DNA of 64,000 nucleotides from Novosphingobium indicum. GTDB taxonomy: Bacteria; Pseudomonadota; Alphaproteobacteria; Sphingomonadales; Sphingomonadaceae. The stretch covers positions 186,001 to 250,000 of the forward strand of contig NZ_BMLK01000001.1 of assembly GCF_014645195.1 (NCBI RefSeq). The letters run 5' to 3'. Positions 34,802 through 42,537 of the stretch are shown one piece after another. The first letter of the stretch is position 1; each line of letters opens with the position of its first letter. A program made the translations under genes and the position numbers. Under the pieces are notes generated by a model. It was not told where the DNA came from. It did no database searches and was given only the letters and a program-made list of their open reading frames with translations.

Positions 34802-35119
34802 CTATCCGGCGATGGCTCGCAGCCAATCGAGCGTTCCCATTGCCGCCGAATCGCAGTGCCATCCGACCACCGCCGGTTCATCGTAGGGATGGATGTCGGC
34901 CAGCCGGTCGATGGCCTGCTCCAGCAGATCGGCATTCGTCTTCAGAAGGGCGCCGTTCTCCCGCGCCATATCCTTGTGTCCGTTCCATGCGAACATGGAA
35001 GTCATGGCCGGTAGCACGTTTCCGCACGCGATAAGGCGTTCGTCGAGCAGCGTGTTGATCGCTGCAAGCGCGGCCTCTTCGTCGGGGAAGGGGCACCAGA
35101 TCAGCGCGGCTTGCGTCAT
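34802..35119 (-). CDS. cutA: Divalent cation tolerance protein CutA
   Basis: A 105-residue CutA1: ALIWCPFPDEEAALAAINTLLDERLIACGNVLPAMTSMFAWNG and the terminal HPYDEPAVVGWHCDSAAMGTLDWL match the trimeric CutA fold, including the conserved Cys-Gly-Asn and HPYDxP motifs. CutA binds copper; its physiological role is unsettled. The ATG overlaps the ctaA stop (ATGA), so it is coupled to heme A synthesis and hence cytochrome oxidase copper biology. Confidence 0.93.
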   Translation of the reverse strand: MTQAALIWCPFPDEEAALAAINTLLDERLIACGNVLPAMTSMFAWNGHKDMARENGALLKTNADLLEQAIDRLADIHPYDEPAVVGWHCDSAAMGTLDWLRAIAG

Positions 35120-36210
35120 GGCGCGCTCAGCAGGTTCACCGGATCGCGCCGGCCGAGCGCGTGCGCACCCCATACCGTAGCGGCGACCAGCAGCGCGCCG
35201 CACAACTGGTGGGCGACCGCGAGCCAGAGGGCGACGCCAGACCATATGGTGGAGATGCCGAGAACGATCTGCAGGCCGAATGCCATGTGAATGGCAACGG
35301 AAATGATGCGCTGGCGCCGGTCGCGCAGGCGGCGGGCCATGACGATCAGGACGGCGACCACGACCCAGGCCCACCAGCGATGGACGAGGTGCGTGAGATA
35401 GGGATCGTTGAACAGGGCATGGAAGAACCCGCCGGACCAATCGACGCCCTCGGGAAAGAAACGCCCTTGCATGAGCGGCCAGGCGTCGAGGCTGAACCAG
35501 CCGGCTCCGGCGACATAACCGGCCCGCATGCCCGCGACCATGGCGCCCATGAGCAGCTGGAAAAGCAGAACGAGGAGCGTCACGACGCCGAACCGCGTGA
35601 TGTGCACCGGAGGTTCCCCGACGCGCAGGTTCTTGAGGTCGAGTGCGGTCCAGACGAGGCCGCCCAGCGTCGTAAGCGCAACCAGCAGGTGCGCGGCGAG
35701 GCGGAAGTGGCTCACGCGGTCGGCCGCTTCGGGGGTGAGCCCGGAAGAGACCATCCACCAGCCCACGGCGCCCTGAAGTCCACCCAGTGCAAGGAGTGCG
35801 AGCAGACGCGGCTTGTAGCCCAGCGGAATCGTGCGCTTGTACCAGAACCAGGCCAGCGGCAGGGCGAAGGCCAGGCCGATGATCCGGGCGAGCAGGCGAT
35901 GAACCCATTCCCAGAAATAGATGAACTTGTACTGTGCCAGCGTCATCCCGGCAGGACCGTTGATATCCAGATATTGCGGGATCTTCTTGTAGTCGGCGAA
36001 TTCGGCCTGCCACTGGGCATCGGTCAGCGGCGGGATGGCGCCAGTGATCGGTTTCCACTGCGTGATCGAGAGGCCGGATTCGGTAAGCCGGGTAATCCCG
36101 CCCACGGCAACGATAAGGATGACGAGCGCGGCCACGATCTGAAGCCAGCGAACCATGGGGGTAATATCGTCGGTTGTACCGATCAGGGGGCGACCGTCGG
36201 TGACTTTCAT
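35116..36210 (-). CDS. ctaA: Heme A synthase (COX15/CtaA)
   Basis: A 364-residue integral membrane protein with eight predicted helices. Conserved heme-ligand regions: GGITRLTESGLSITQWKPI after helix 1, FIYFWEWVHRLLARIIG, HFRLAAHLLVAL, LVHRWWAWVVV and VAHQLCGALLV. It hydroxylates heme O to heme A for cytochrome aa3 oxidase. cutA follows, and a MerC-like gene diverges upstream. Confidence 0.95.
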   Translation of the reverse strand: MKVTDGRPLIGTTDDITPMVRWLQIVAALVILIVAVGGITRLTESGLSITQWKPITGAIPPLTDAQWQAEFADYKKIPQYLDINGPAGMTLAQYKFIYFWEWVHRLLARIIGLAFALPLAWFWYKRTIPLGYKPRLLALLALGGLQGAVGWWMVSSGLTPEAADRVSHFRLAAHLLVALTTLGGLVWTALDLKNLRVGEPPVHITRFGVVTLLVLLFQLLMGAMVAGMRAGYVAGAGWFSLDAWPLMQGRFFPEGVDWSGGFFHALFNDPYLTHLVHRWWAWVVVAVLIVMARRLRDRRQRIISVAIHMAFGLQIVLGISTIWSGVALWLAVAHQLCGALLVAATVWGAHALGRRDPVNLLSAP

Positions 36211-36307
36211 GGGTGTTCGACTTTCATGGACGCATTTCCTGCGATTTCACGGCGCAATGTGCAAGGGCTGTGATTTTGAACGCTCCGGCGCGGGACGGGC
36301 TTGAATG

Positions 36308-36319
36308 ATGTTACAACAT
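36308..36319. promoter_or_regulatory. Palindrome upstream of MerC-like gene, possible metalloregulator site
   Basis: ATGTT-AC-AACAT lies 18 bp before the ATG at 36337, in an AT-rich patch. Fur/Zur-type operators in alphaproteobacteria have related AT-rich palindromes with ATGTT/AACAT arms, and MerC-like genes often sit near zinc regulation. Regulator assignment is a guess. Confidence 0.35.
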
Positions 36320-36336
36320 TACATATCTGCACTCGC

Positions 36337-36708
36337 ATGCGCAGCGCCATCATAGCGATTCGGGACCGGCTGGACCGGGCAGGGGTTCTCCTGAGCGGCC
36401 TGTGCATGGTGCATTGCGTGCTCGGCGTGGTCCTCGTTGGCGTTCTGGGACTGGGTGGCGGTGTGCTGATGTCTCCTGCGATTCACCGCTACGGTCTGGT
36501 TTTGGCGCTGGCTGTCGGCCTCGTTTCGCTGGGCTTCGGCGTCATGCGTCACGGGCGGCTCGGTCCGCTGGTGCTCGGCGGTTTCGGTCTGGCGCTCATG
36601 GCGGCGGCGATTGCCGTGGGGCACGGCCTTCCCGAGGCGGTCCTGACGGTGCTGGGCGTCTCGCTTGTCGCTTTTGCGCACATTCGGAACTTGCACGCGG
36701 CCTGCTGA
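36337..36708 (+). CDS. MerC domain membrane protein
   Basis: A 123-residue protein with four hydrophobic helices and the MerC signature cysteines in LSGLCMVHCVLG at the first helix; MerC proteins of mercury operons use such pairs to move Hg(II), while chromosomal homologues may carry other metals such as zinc or copper. I chose the ATG at 36337 (MRSAIIAIRDRLDRAG) over the TTG at 36301, which would place the palindrome inside the coding region. It ends 16 bp before thiS. Confidence 0.82.
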   Translation: MRSAIIAIRDRLDRAGVLLSGLCMVHCVLGVVLVGVLGLGGGVLMSPAIHRYGLVLALAVGLVSLGFGVMRHGRLGPLVLGGFGLALMAAAIAVGHGLPEAVLTVLGVSLVAFAHIRNLHAAC

Positions 36709-36724
36709 ACGCTATCTGCGGGGC

Positions 36725-36949
36725 ATGGCTCCGGAAACCTCAGGCGAACTCAAACTGACCGTGAATGGCGAAATGCGCCGCATCGCTGCCGGTGCGACGA
36801 TTGCCGATCTGGTCGAAAGCCTTGGCCTCAACCCGCAGAAGGTCGCGGTGGAGCACAATGCCGAGATCGCGCCGCGCTCGACGCTTGCCGATGTGGCGCT
36901 TGCCGATGGCGATGTGCTGGAGATTGTCCACTTCGTAGGCGGCGGCTGA
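36725..36949 (+). CDS. thiS: Sulfur carrier protein ThiS
   Basis: A 74-residue ubiquitin-like protein ending in the Gly-Gly that is thiocarboxylated for thiazole synthesis (IVHFVGGG). ELKLTVNGEMRRIAAGATIADLVESLGL is the typical first half. It starts at ATG 36725, 16 bp after the MerC-like gene, and is followed by thiG. No TPP riboswitch is visible in the short upstream gap. Confidence 0.95.
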   Translation: MAPETSGELKLTVNGEMRRIAAGATIADLVESLGLNPQKVAVEHNAEIAPRSTLADVALADGDVLEIVHFVGGG

Positions 36950-36998
36950 GCCCGCCGCGCTTCCCGCCCGCCCTTAGAACCGCTGCGCTCCCGAAAGG

Positions 36999-37799
36999 AT
37001 GCGAACCTTGACCGATACCCCTGCCGCCACCGCCGACACCTGGACCGTTGCCGGGCGCACGTTCACCTCGCGCCTGATCGTGGGGACCGGCAAGTACAAG
37101 GACTTTGAACAGAACGCGGCTGCCGTGGAGGCGAGCGGAGCCGAGATCGTGACCGTGGCAGTGCGCCGGGTGAACATTTCGGATCCCAAGGCGCCGATGC
37201 TTACCGACTTCATCGATCCGAAGAAGATCACCTATCTGCCCAACACGGCGGGGTGCTTCACGGCCGATGATGCGATCCGCACGCTGCGGCTGGCGCGCGA
37301 GGCCGGCGGCTGGGATCTGGTGAAGCTGGAAGTGCTGGGCGAGGCCCGCACGCTCTATCCCGACATGCGCGAGACGCTGAAGGCCTGCGAAGTGCTGGCC
37401 AAGGAAGGCTTCGCGCCGATGGTTTACTGCGTCGACGATCCGATCGCCGCCAAGCAGCTCGAGGAAGCCGGCGCTGTCGCGATCATGCCGCTGGGCGCAC
37501 CGATCGGCTCGGGACTCGGCATCCAGAACAAGGTGACTGTGCGCCTGATCGTCGAGGGGGCGAATGTGCCGGTGCTCGTCGATGCCGGGGTCGGCACCGC
37601 GTCCGATGCGGCGGTCGCGATGGAACTCGGCTGCGACGGCGTGCTGATGAACACCGCGATTGCCGAAGCGAAGGACCCGCTTCGCATGGCCCGCGCCATG
37701 AAGCTGTCCGTGCAGGCGGGGCGCGATGCCTATCTGGCCGGCCGGATGGCGACGCGGCGCTATGCCGATCCGTCGAGCCCGCTTGCCGGACTCATCTGA
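36999..37799 (+). CDS. thiG: Thiazole synthase
   Basis: A 266-residue TIM-barrel enzyme that combines DXP, dehydroglycine and ThiS-thiocarboxylate into the thiamine thiazole. [36 protein letters not shown], the imine-forming Lys109 in [24 protein letters not shown] and [14 protein letters not shown] are intact. It is 49 bp downstream of thiS; ThiF/ThiO/ThiH are not in the window. Confidence 0.96.
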   Translation: MRTLTDTPAATADTWTVAGRTFTSRLIVGTGKYKDFEQNAAAVEASGAEIVTVAVRRVNISDPKAPMLTDFIDPKKITYLPNTAGCFTADDAIRTLRLAREAGGWDLVKLEVLGEARTLYPDMRETLKACEVLAKEGFAPMVYCVDDPIAAKQLEEAGAVAIMPLGAPIGSGLGIQNKVTVRLIVEGANVPVLVDAGVGTASDAAVAMELGCDGVLMNTAIAEAKDPLRMARAMKLSVQAGRDAYLAGRMATRRYADPSSPLAGLI

Positions 37800-38113
37800 G
37801 TCGCGGCAACGGGCAGGGGGCTTTGGTAAACGCCCTCGCGCAAAAGTCTTAGGATTTGTGCGTGCATCGGGGCACGTGACAGGCGTTCTGTCGCCTACCG
37901 GCGTTAAGCCCTGAGCGCGCACGAACGGGGATCGTTGGCGCAATTCCGCGCTATGCGATGGTTAATCGTTTTATTTCCAAATACTTACCATATACGTAGT
38001 ACACAAACGTTTGCATAGTTAACGGCTTCGTAACCGCCGGAATGGTTAACTGCGACTCGCGAAGGGGGGTTCCTTCGAGTCACAGTTAAAGAAGGTCACG
38101 GGGGTACACGGCC
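37800..38113. other. 314-bp intergenic region with repeated GTTAA and a long hairpin
   Basis: GC-rich near thiG, then AT-rich from about 37955. It contains three GGTTAA/AGTTAA copies (about 37964, 38018 and 38045), a TTAAC-GGCTTC-GTAAC element at 38019-38034 that is one mismatch from the CtrA pattern TTAA-N7-TTAA, and a long imperfect hairpin (38046-38089). These look like promoter and leader of the next gene; I see no coding region. Confidence 0.5.
38046..38089 (+). promoter_or_regulatory. Long 5' leader hairpin upstream of hypothetical gene
   Basis: The arms 38046-38065 (TTAACTGCGACTCGCGAAGG) and 38072-38089 (CCTTCGAGTCACAGTTAA) pair over about 17 of 18 positions with a two-base CG bulge, closing a GGGGTT loop. 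It ends 24 bp before the ATG at 38114 and has no T-run. It may be a leader structure, an operator or a processing site. Confidence 0.5.
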
Positions 38114-38641
38114 ATGACTTATGCGGGCACAGCAACTCTGACGATCAGCGAACTGCGCGAGTTCGCGGGCTTCACGTCATGCGAGCAGCGCTACATCCGG
38201 CGCAGCCTCGACATCGGTCTCGGCCGTCAGGATGCTTTCAAGCTCTGGGCGCGCGACGAAGCCGAAGCGGCAGCGATTCGCAAGCAGTACGTTGCCTATC
38301 AGGATCTCAAGGCGCTGCGCGTCATGAGCCCGGATGACGTCGGCTTCGAGGACATCGAGGTGTTCATGGGCAAGCTGGTCCGCATGGCCGCCTTCGACCT
38401 TGCGCAGGAAAAGCTCAGCAGCTTCTCGGCCTTCCGCTTCCTTTACGAGCGTTTGCTCGGTGCCTGGGTCCGCCCCTGGCTTCCCGGCGCTTTCTGCGGG
38501 GCGGGGGCCCTGCCGCAGATCCGCCCGGACCGCCGCAAGATGCTGCTCCACTCGATCAGCGAAGCGGCTGCCACGGCGCCGGGCTGGTCGGCCCGCGAGC
38601 CGAGCTTCTATCCCGAATTCATCGAGAAGGAAGCCGCCTGA
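38114..38641 (+). CDS. Conserved hypothetical protein, unknown function
   Basis: A 175-residue soluble protein. The first third (LTISELREFAGFTSCEQRYIRRSLDIGLGRQDAFKLWARDEAEA) is strongly helical and charged; the rest contains LGAWVRPWLPGAFCGAGALPQIRPDRRKMLL. There is no known domain I can name, no signal peptide and no membrane helix. It has its own elaborate leader and is followed directly by a cruciform that includes its stop codon, which suggests tight regulation of a single-gene unit. Confidence 0.7.
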   Translation: MTYAGTATLTISELREFAGFTSCEQRYIRRSLDIGLGRQDAFKLWARDEAEAAAIRKQYVAYQDLKALRVMSPDDVGFEDIEVFMGKLVRMAAFDLAQEKLSSFSAFRFLYERLLGAWVRPWLPGAFCGAGALPQIRPDRRKMLLHSISEAAATAPGWSAREPSFYPEFIEKEAA

Positions 38642-38683
38642 AACTTCACAAACGTTGTCCACGTGGACAACGCGCAAGTTTCA
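38639..38683. repeat. Nested dyad with a parS-like core
   Basis: A perfect 20-bp palindrome CGTTGTCCACGTGGACAACG (38653-38672) is flanked by outer arms TGAAACTT (38639-38646) and AAGTTTCA (38676-38683). The core CCACGTGG equals that of the parS sites downstream, but the arms read TTGT/ACAA instead of TGTT/AACA. The outer left arm contains the stop codon of the hypothetical gene. It is either a diverged parS or a terminator-like cruciform. Confidence 0.6.
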
Positions 38684-38812
38684 AGGATAGCGTTTTAATT
38701 CAATGCATTATGAGAAACGCGCTGGTGAAGAACCGGCGCGTTTCGCGTTTCTCCCGACGATGACAAGGAGCCCGCCGATGGTGACAGGCTCACCGTCGGT
38801 AGGAAAGCCCGC

Positions 38813-39781
38813 TTACGGGATCAGCACGGTCGAGCCGGTCGTTTCGCGGTTCTCCAGCGCGCGGTGCGCCTTGGCGGCGTCTTCCAGCTTGTAGGTCTGG
38901 CCGATTTTCGGCTGGAGCACGCCGCTGGCGATGCGACCGAACAGCTTTTTCGCACTGGCCACCAGCATCTCGGGCGTCGCGATGTAGTCGGCGAGGGTAG
39001 GGCGCGTGGTGTAGAGCGAGCCGCCGCGCATCAGGTCGAGCAGCGAGATCGGCGGGACCGCGCCCGAGGCATTGCCGTAGCTGACCATCATGCCTCTGCG
39101 GCGCAGGCAAGCGAGCGATGCCTCCCACGATGCCGCGCCGACGCCGTCGTAGACCACATCGCACAGCGCGCCGCCGGTCACGGCGTGAACCGCTTCGGAC
39201 AGCTCGTCAAAAGAGACATGGAGCGAATGCTGCGCGGGCACTTGTGCGGCCTTTTCCGCCGTACCCGAATGGGCGATCACGGTCACGCCCTTGTCGACGA
39301 GCCAGGGGACCAGCAGCGATCCCACGCCGCCGGCCGCCGCGTGCACGAGCGCGGTCTGGCCTACGGCTGCGGGAAAGGTGTCCTCTGCCAGATAGCAGGC
39401 CGTCAGCCCCTTGAGCATGACCGCCGCGGCCGTTTCCGGCGCCACGCCTTCGGGGATCCGAATCGCCTTGTCGGCGGGGATCAGCCGGTGCGTGGAATAG
39501 GCACCGCCGTTTTGCGTGGTGCCGATGCGCTCGCCGACGGCAAAGCCGCTCACGCCATCGCCCAGCGCGACGATTCGCCCGACGCTTTCGGACCCCAGAT
39601 GGATCGGCAGGGCATCGGGATAGAGCCCTTTGCGGTAATAGGTATCGATGAAGTTGAGCCCCACGGCCTCGGTTTCGATCAGGATTTCACCGGTGCCGGG
39701 GGAGGGGACCGTGAAGTCTTCCCGTTCGAGGACTTCCGGGCCGCCGTGGGTCTTCACGATGATGCGGTATCCCTCTGGCAT
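38813..39781 (-). CDS. NADPH:quinone oxidoreductase (zeta-crystallin type)
   Basis: A 322-residue medium-chain reductase without structural zinc. VGLNFIDTYYRKGLYP, HLGSESVGRIVALGDGVSGFAVGERI, VLVHAAAGGVGSLLVPWL (NADP-binding AxxGxxG) and YDGVGAASWEASLACLRRRG identify the QOR branch. It should reduce quinones or alpha,beta-unsaturated carbonyls. I chose the ATG at 39781; a TTG two codons upstream (39787) lies at better spacing to AAGGA. Confidence 0.9.
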   Translation of the reverse strand: MPEGYRIIVKTHGGPEVLEREDFTVPSPGTGEILIETEAVGLNFIDTYYRKGLYPDALPIHLGSESVGRIVALGDGVSGFAVGERIGTTQNGGAYSTHRLIPADKAIRIPEGVAPETAAAVMLKGLTACYLAEDTFPAAVGQTALVHAAAGGVGSLLVPWLVDKGVTVIAHSGTAEKAAQVPAQHSLHVSFDELSEAVHAVTGGALCDVVYDGVGAASWEASLACLRRRGMMVSYGNASGAVPPISLLDLMRGGSLYTTRPTLADYIATPEMLVASAKKLFGRIASGVLQPKIGQTYKLEDAAKAHRALENRETTGSTVLIP

Positions 39782-39808
39782 ATCCAACCAATCCTTTGAA
39801 ATATAATA

Positions 39809-41395
39809 TTAATTCACACGGCGGAAAGTTTCCGCACGTGAAACGCGCCAGGCGTGTGCATAGTGCGTCGATTCAGGATCTTCCAAAAGCTGCCCCGGCT
39901 GCACGAAGCGATAGACTTCGTCGAGCGGGCCGGCCTTGGCGCTGTCGATGCGCTGGTACATGTCGTGCTGGGTGAGCTGCCAGGGATTGTCGTAGCCCAT
40001 GGCGACGACGATCTCGCGCAGCGACTTCAGCGTCTCGTGCTGGAAGCGCGCGACCCGCTCCGCCTTGTCATCGACCACGAGGCCTTTCTGGCGCCAGTCG
40101 ACCTGGGTCGCGACACCTGTCGGGCATTCGCCGGTGTGGCACTTCATCGACTGGACGCAGCCCAGCGAGAACATGAAGGCTCGCGCGGCATTGCACCAGT
40201 CCGCGCCCAGCGCGAACGAGCGGGCCATGCCGGCGCCCGAATGGACCTTGCCCGAGGCACCGATGCGCACGCGATGCTTGAGGTTGGCGCCCACCAGAGC
40301 GTTGCGCACCAGGATCAGACCTTCGCGCAAGGGCATGCCGACGTTGTCGGTCAGCTCCTGCGGCGCGGCGCCGGTTCCGCCCTCGGCGCCATCGACGACG
40401 ATGAAGTCCGGGGTGATATCGGTTTCGATCATGGCTTTCACGACAGCCATGATCTCGTGCGGCTGGCCGACACACAGCTTGAAGCCGGCCGGTTTGCCGC
40501 CCGACAGCTCGCGCAGCTGCGCCACGAATTGCAGCAGTTCGATCGGCGTCGAAAAAGCGGAGTGGGCCGGGGGCGAGATGCAGTCCTCACCGACATCGAC
40601 CTTGCGCGCGGCCGCGATCTCGGCGGTGACCTTGGCGCCGGGCAGCATGCCGCCGTGTCCGGGCTTGGCGCCCTGGCTCAGCTTGATCTCGACCATCTTG
40701 ACCTGGTCGTCCTGCGCCTGCTCCGCGAAGAGTTCGGGATTGAAGCGGCCGTCCTTGTGGCGGCATCCGAAATAGCCGCTGCCCAGTTCCCAGATCAGGT
40801 CGCCGCCGTGCTTGCGGTGATAGCGGCTGATCGATCCTTCGCCGGTGTCGTGCGCGAATCCGCCGATCGCCGCACCCTTGTTCAGGGCCTCGATGGCATT
40901 GGCGGAAAGCGAGCCGAAGCTCATCGCGGAGATGTTGAGCAGGGCGCTGTCGTAGGGCTTGGTACATGCCTCGCCGCCGACGCGCACGTGCCAGCTCTTG
41001 GGCGCATCCTCGTTCGGGGCGATCGAATGGCCCAGCCACTCGTACTCGTCCGAATAGACGTCGAGTTCGGTGCCCATCGGATGAGTCGAGATATCGCCTT
41101 TGGCGCGGGCGTAGACGAGGGCGCGTTCATCGATGTTAAACGGACGGCCCTCGCGGTCGCTTTCGACTATATAGGCGCGCAGGAACGGGCGCAGGTCCTC
41201 GAAGAGCCAGCGCACGCGCGCGATCAGCGGATAGTTGCGGCGCAGCGCATGCCGATTCTGAAGAAAGTCCCAGAGCGTGATCAGCAGGATCGGGACGAAC
41301 AGCACCAGCGCCCAGCGCAGGGGGGCGACGAACCAGCAGGCGGCCGTGAGCACCACGACCGCCAGCGGCACGACATAACGCGGGATAAGCGACAT
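39809..41395 (-). CDS. Membrane-anchored FMN-binding glutamate synthase-like protein
   Basis: A 528-residue protein. Two N-terminal membrane helices (about 8-24 and 27-43) precede a glutamate synthase central/FMN domain (Glu_synthase): YDSALLNISAMSFGSLSANAIEALNKGA, LSQGAKPGHGGMLPGAKV, VVDGAEGGTGAAPQEL, and the 3Fe-4S-type cysteines in ALGCVQSMKCHTGECPTGVATQ. The amidotransferase domain and GltD partner are absent, so glutamate synthesis is unlikely; the real substrate is unknown. Confidence 0.88.
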   Translation of the reverse strand: MSLIPRYVVPLAVVVLTAACWFVAPLRWALVLFVPILLITLWDFLQNRHALRRNYPLIARVRWLFEDLRPFLRAYIVESDREGRPFNIDERALVYARAKGDISTHPMGTELDVYSDEYEWLGHSIAPNEDAPKSWHVRVGGEACTKPYDSALLNISAMSFGSLSANAIEALNKGAAIGGFAHDTGEGSISRYHRKHGGDLIWELGSGYFGCRHKDGRFNPELFAEQAQDDQVKMVEIKLSQGAKPGHGGMLPGAKVTAEIAAARKVDVGEDCISPPAHSAFSTPIELLQFVAQLRELSGGKPAGFKLCVGQPHEIMAVVKAMIETDITPDFIVVDGAEGGTGAAPQELTDNVGMPLREGLILVRNALVGANLKHRVRIGASGKVHSGAGMARSFALGADWCNAARAFMFSLGCVQSMKCHTGECPTGVATQVDWRQKGLVVDDKAERVARFQHETLKSLREIVVAMGYDNPWQLTQHDMYQRIDSAKAGPLDEVYRFVQPGQLLEDPESTHYAHAWRVSRAETFRRVN

Positions 41396-41401
41396 GGCGG
41401 C

Positions 41402-42103
41402 TTAGCCGATGTGCTCCTTGAAGAAGGCTTCGGTTCGTTCGTCGGCGAGCTTGGCGCCGGCCTCATCGCGGCGCGACCCGATCTCGGCGGCAAAGCCGTG
41501 GTCGAGACCTTCGTAGTCGTAGAGCGTCACGCGCGGGTGATCGTCGAGACCTTCGTGCATGGCCTTCTGCGCTTCGGGCGGAACGAAGCCGTCTGCCGTG
41601 GGTACGTGAAGCATGAGCGGCTTGGCGATCGCGTGCTTCTCATTCAGCATCTGGTCGATGCCGACGCCGTAGTAGCCGACCGTGGCATCGATGTCGGTGC
41701 GCGCGGCGACCATGTAGGCGACCTTGCCGCCCATGCAGTAGCCGACGAGGCCCACCTTGGGCACACCCTGTTCGCGGCGGATCCAGTGGATCACCGCTTC
41801 GAGGTCGCGGATACCGAGATCGAAGTCGTGCTTCATCATGAAGTCGATGGCCTTCTGGAATTCCTCGGGCTTGTCGGCATCGAGTTCGACGCTCGGCTCC
41901 TGGCGCCAGAAGGCATCGGGTGCGACGGCGAGGTAGCCCTTGGCGGCCCAGCCATCGGCCTTCTTGCGGATACCGGGATCGACGCCGAACACTTCCTGCT
42001 GCACGATGATCGCCCCGCGGGGGGTGCCTTCGGGCTTTGCCACGTAGGCCGGGATCATGCCGTCACCGTCGAGTGTGGGGATTTCGGTGTTGGTAGTCGC
42101 CAT
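41402..42103 (-). CDS. Dienelactone hydrolase family protein
   Basis: A 233-residue alpha/beta hydrolase with the DLH nucleophile elbow GYCMGGK (Cys123), Asp and His downstream (PTADGFVPPE, YEGLDHGFA). Members hydrolyse dienelactones in chlorocatechol degradation or unrelated esters; no catabolic genes surround it, so the substrate is open. It lies 6 bp upstream of the glutamate synthase-like gene and may be its operon partner. Confidence 0.88.
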   Translation of the reverse strand: MATTNTEIPTLDGDGMIPAYVAKPEGTPRGAIIVQQEVFGVDPGIRKKADGWAAKGYLAVAPDAFWRQEPSVELDADKPEEFQKAIDFMMKHDFDLGIRDLEAVIHWIRREQGVPKVGLVGYCMGGKVAYMVAARTDIDATVGYYGVGIDQMLNEKHAIAKPLMLHVPTADGFVPPEAQKAMHEGLDDHPRVTLYDYEGLDHGFAAEIGSRRDEAGAKLADERTEAFFKEHIG

Positions 42104-42222
42104 GGGGGTCTCTCCTGAAGCGGGTTGGCCTGAATCGGGTTTCAGGCTTGTTAGGCACTTGCATTGGACTTTGTGAAGTGCATGTGTCAGCTATGTCAAA
42201 GAAATCCCGCGGGAGACGCTGA

Positions 42223-42498
42223 ATGAAGGTCAATGTCGAGGTCGAATGTTCGCCTGAAGAGGCCCGGCGTTTTCTTGGTCTGCCCGATGTAACCAAGGCC
42301 AACGAGGTCTATGTCGATGCCCTGACCAACGCTATGAAAGGCGCCGGCAATTTCGATCAGCTTCAGGAACTCACCAAGCAGATTGCGCCGATGGGCGAAT
42401 TCGGCCTGAAGATGTTCCAGCAGTTCATCGAAAGCGGTGTGGCCATGGCGATGAGCGGTGGCAACTCGCCATCGGGCAAGCCCAAGAACGACAAGTAA
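42223..42498 (+). CDS. DUF6489 family protein
   Basis: A 91-residue protein: MKVNVEVECSPEEARRFLGLPDV start, a helical middle (FDQLQELTKQIAPMGEFGLKMFQQFIESG) and a low-complexity tail. It resembles the DUF6489 family of alphaproteobacteria; phasin-like helical character is suggested but function is unknown. It is 39 bp before mnmE on the same strand. Confidence 0.78.
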   Translation: MKVNVEVECSPEEARRFLGLPDVTKANEVYVDALTNAMKGAGNFDQLQELTKQIAPMGEFGLKMFQQFIESGVAMAMSGGNSPSGKPKNDK

Positions 42499-42537
42499 GT
42501 TCGGGACGGCTCCGCGACGCGGGCCTGTTGCAGCATC

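Noticed and set aside
36709..36998. TPP riboswitch before thiS/thiG
   Set aside because: The gaps are only 16 and 49 bp and show no CUGAGA-type conserved core.
39854..42118. A 754-codon plus-strand frame across the glutamate synthase-like and DLH genes
   Set aside because: Antisense to two well-supported genes; no domain resemblance and low-complexity, His/Arg/Ala-heavy composition.
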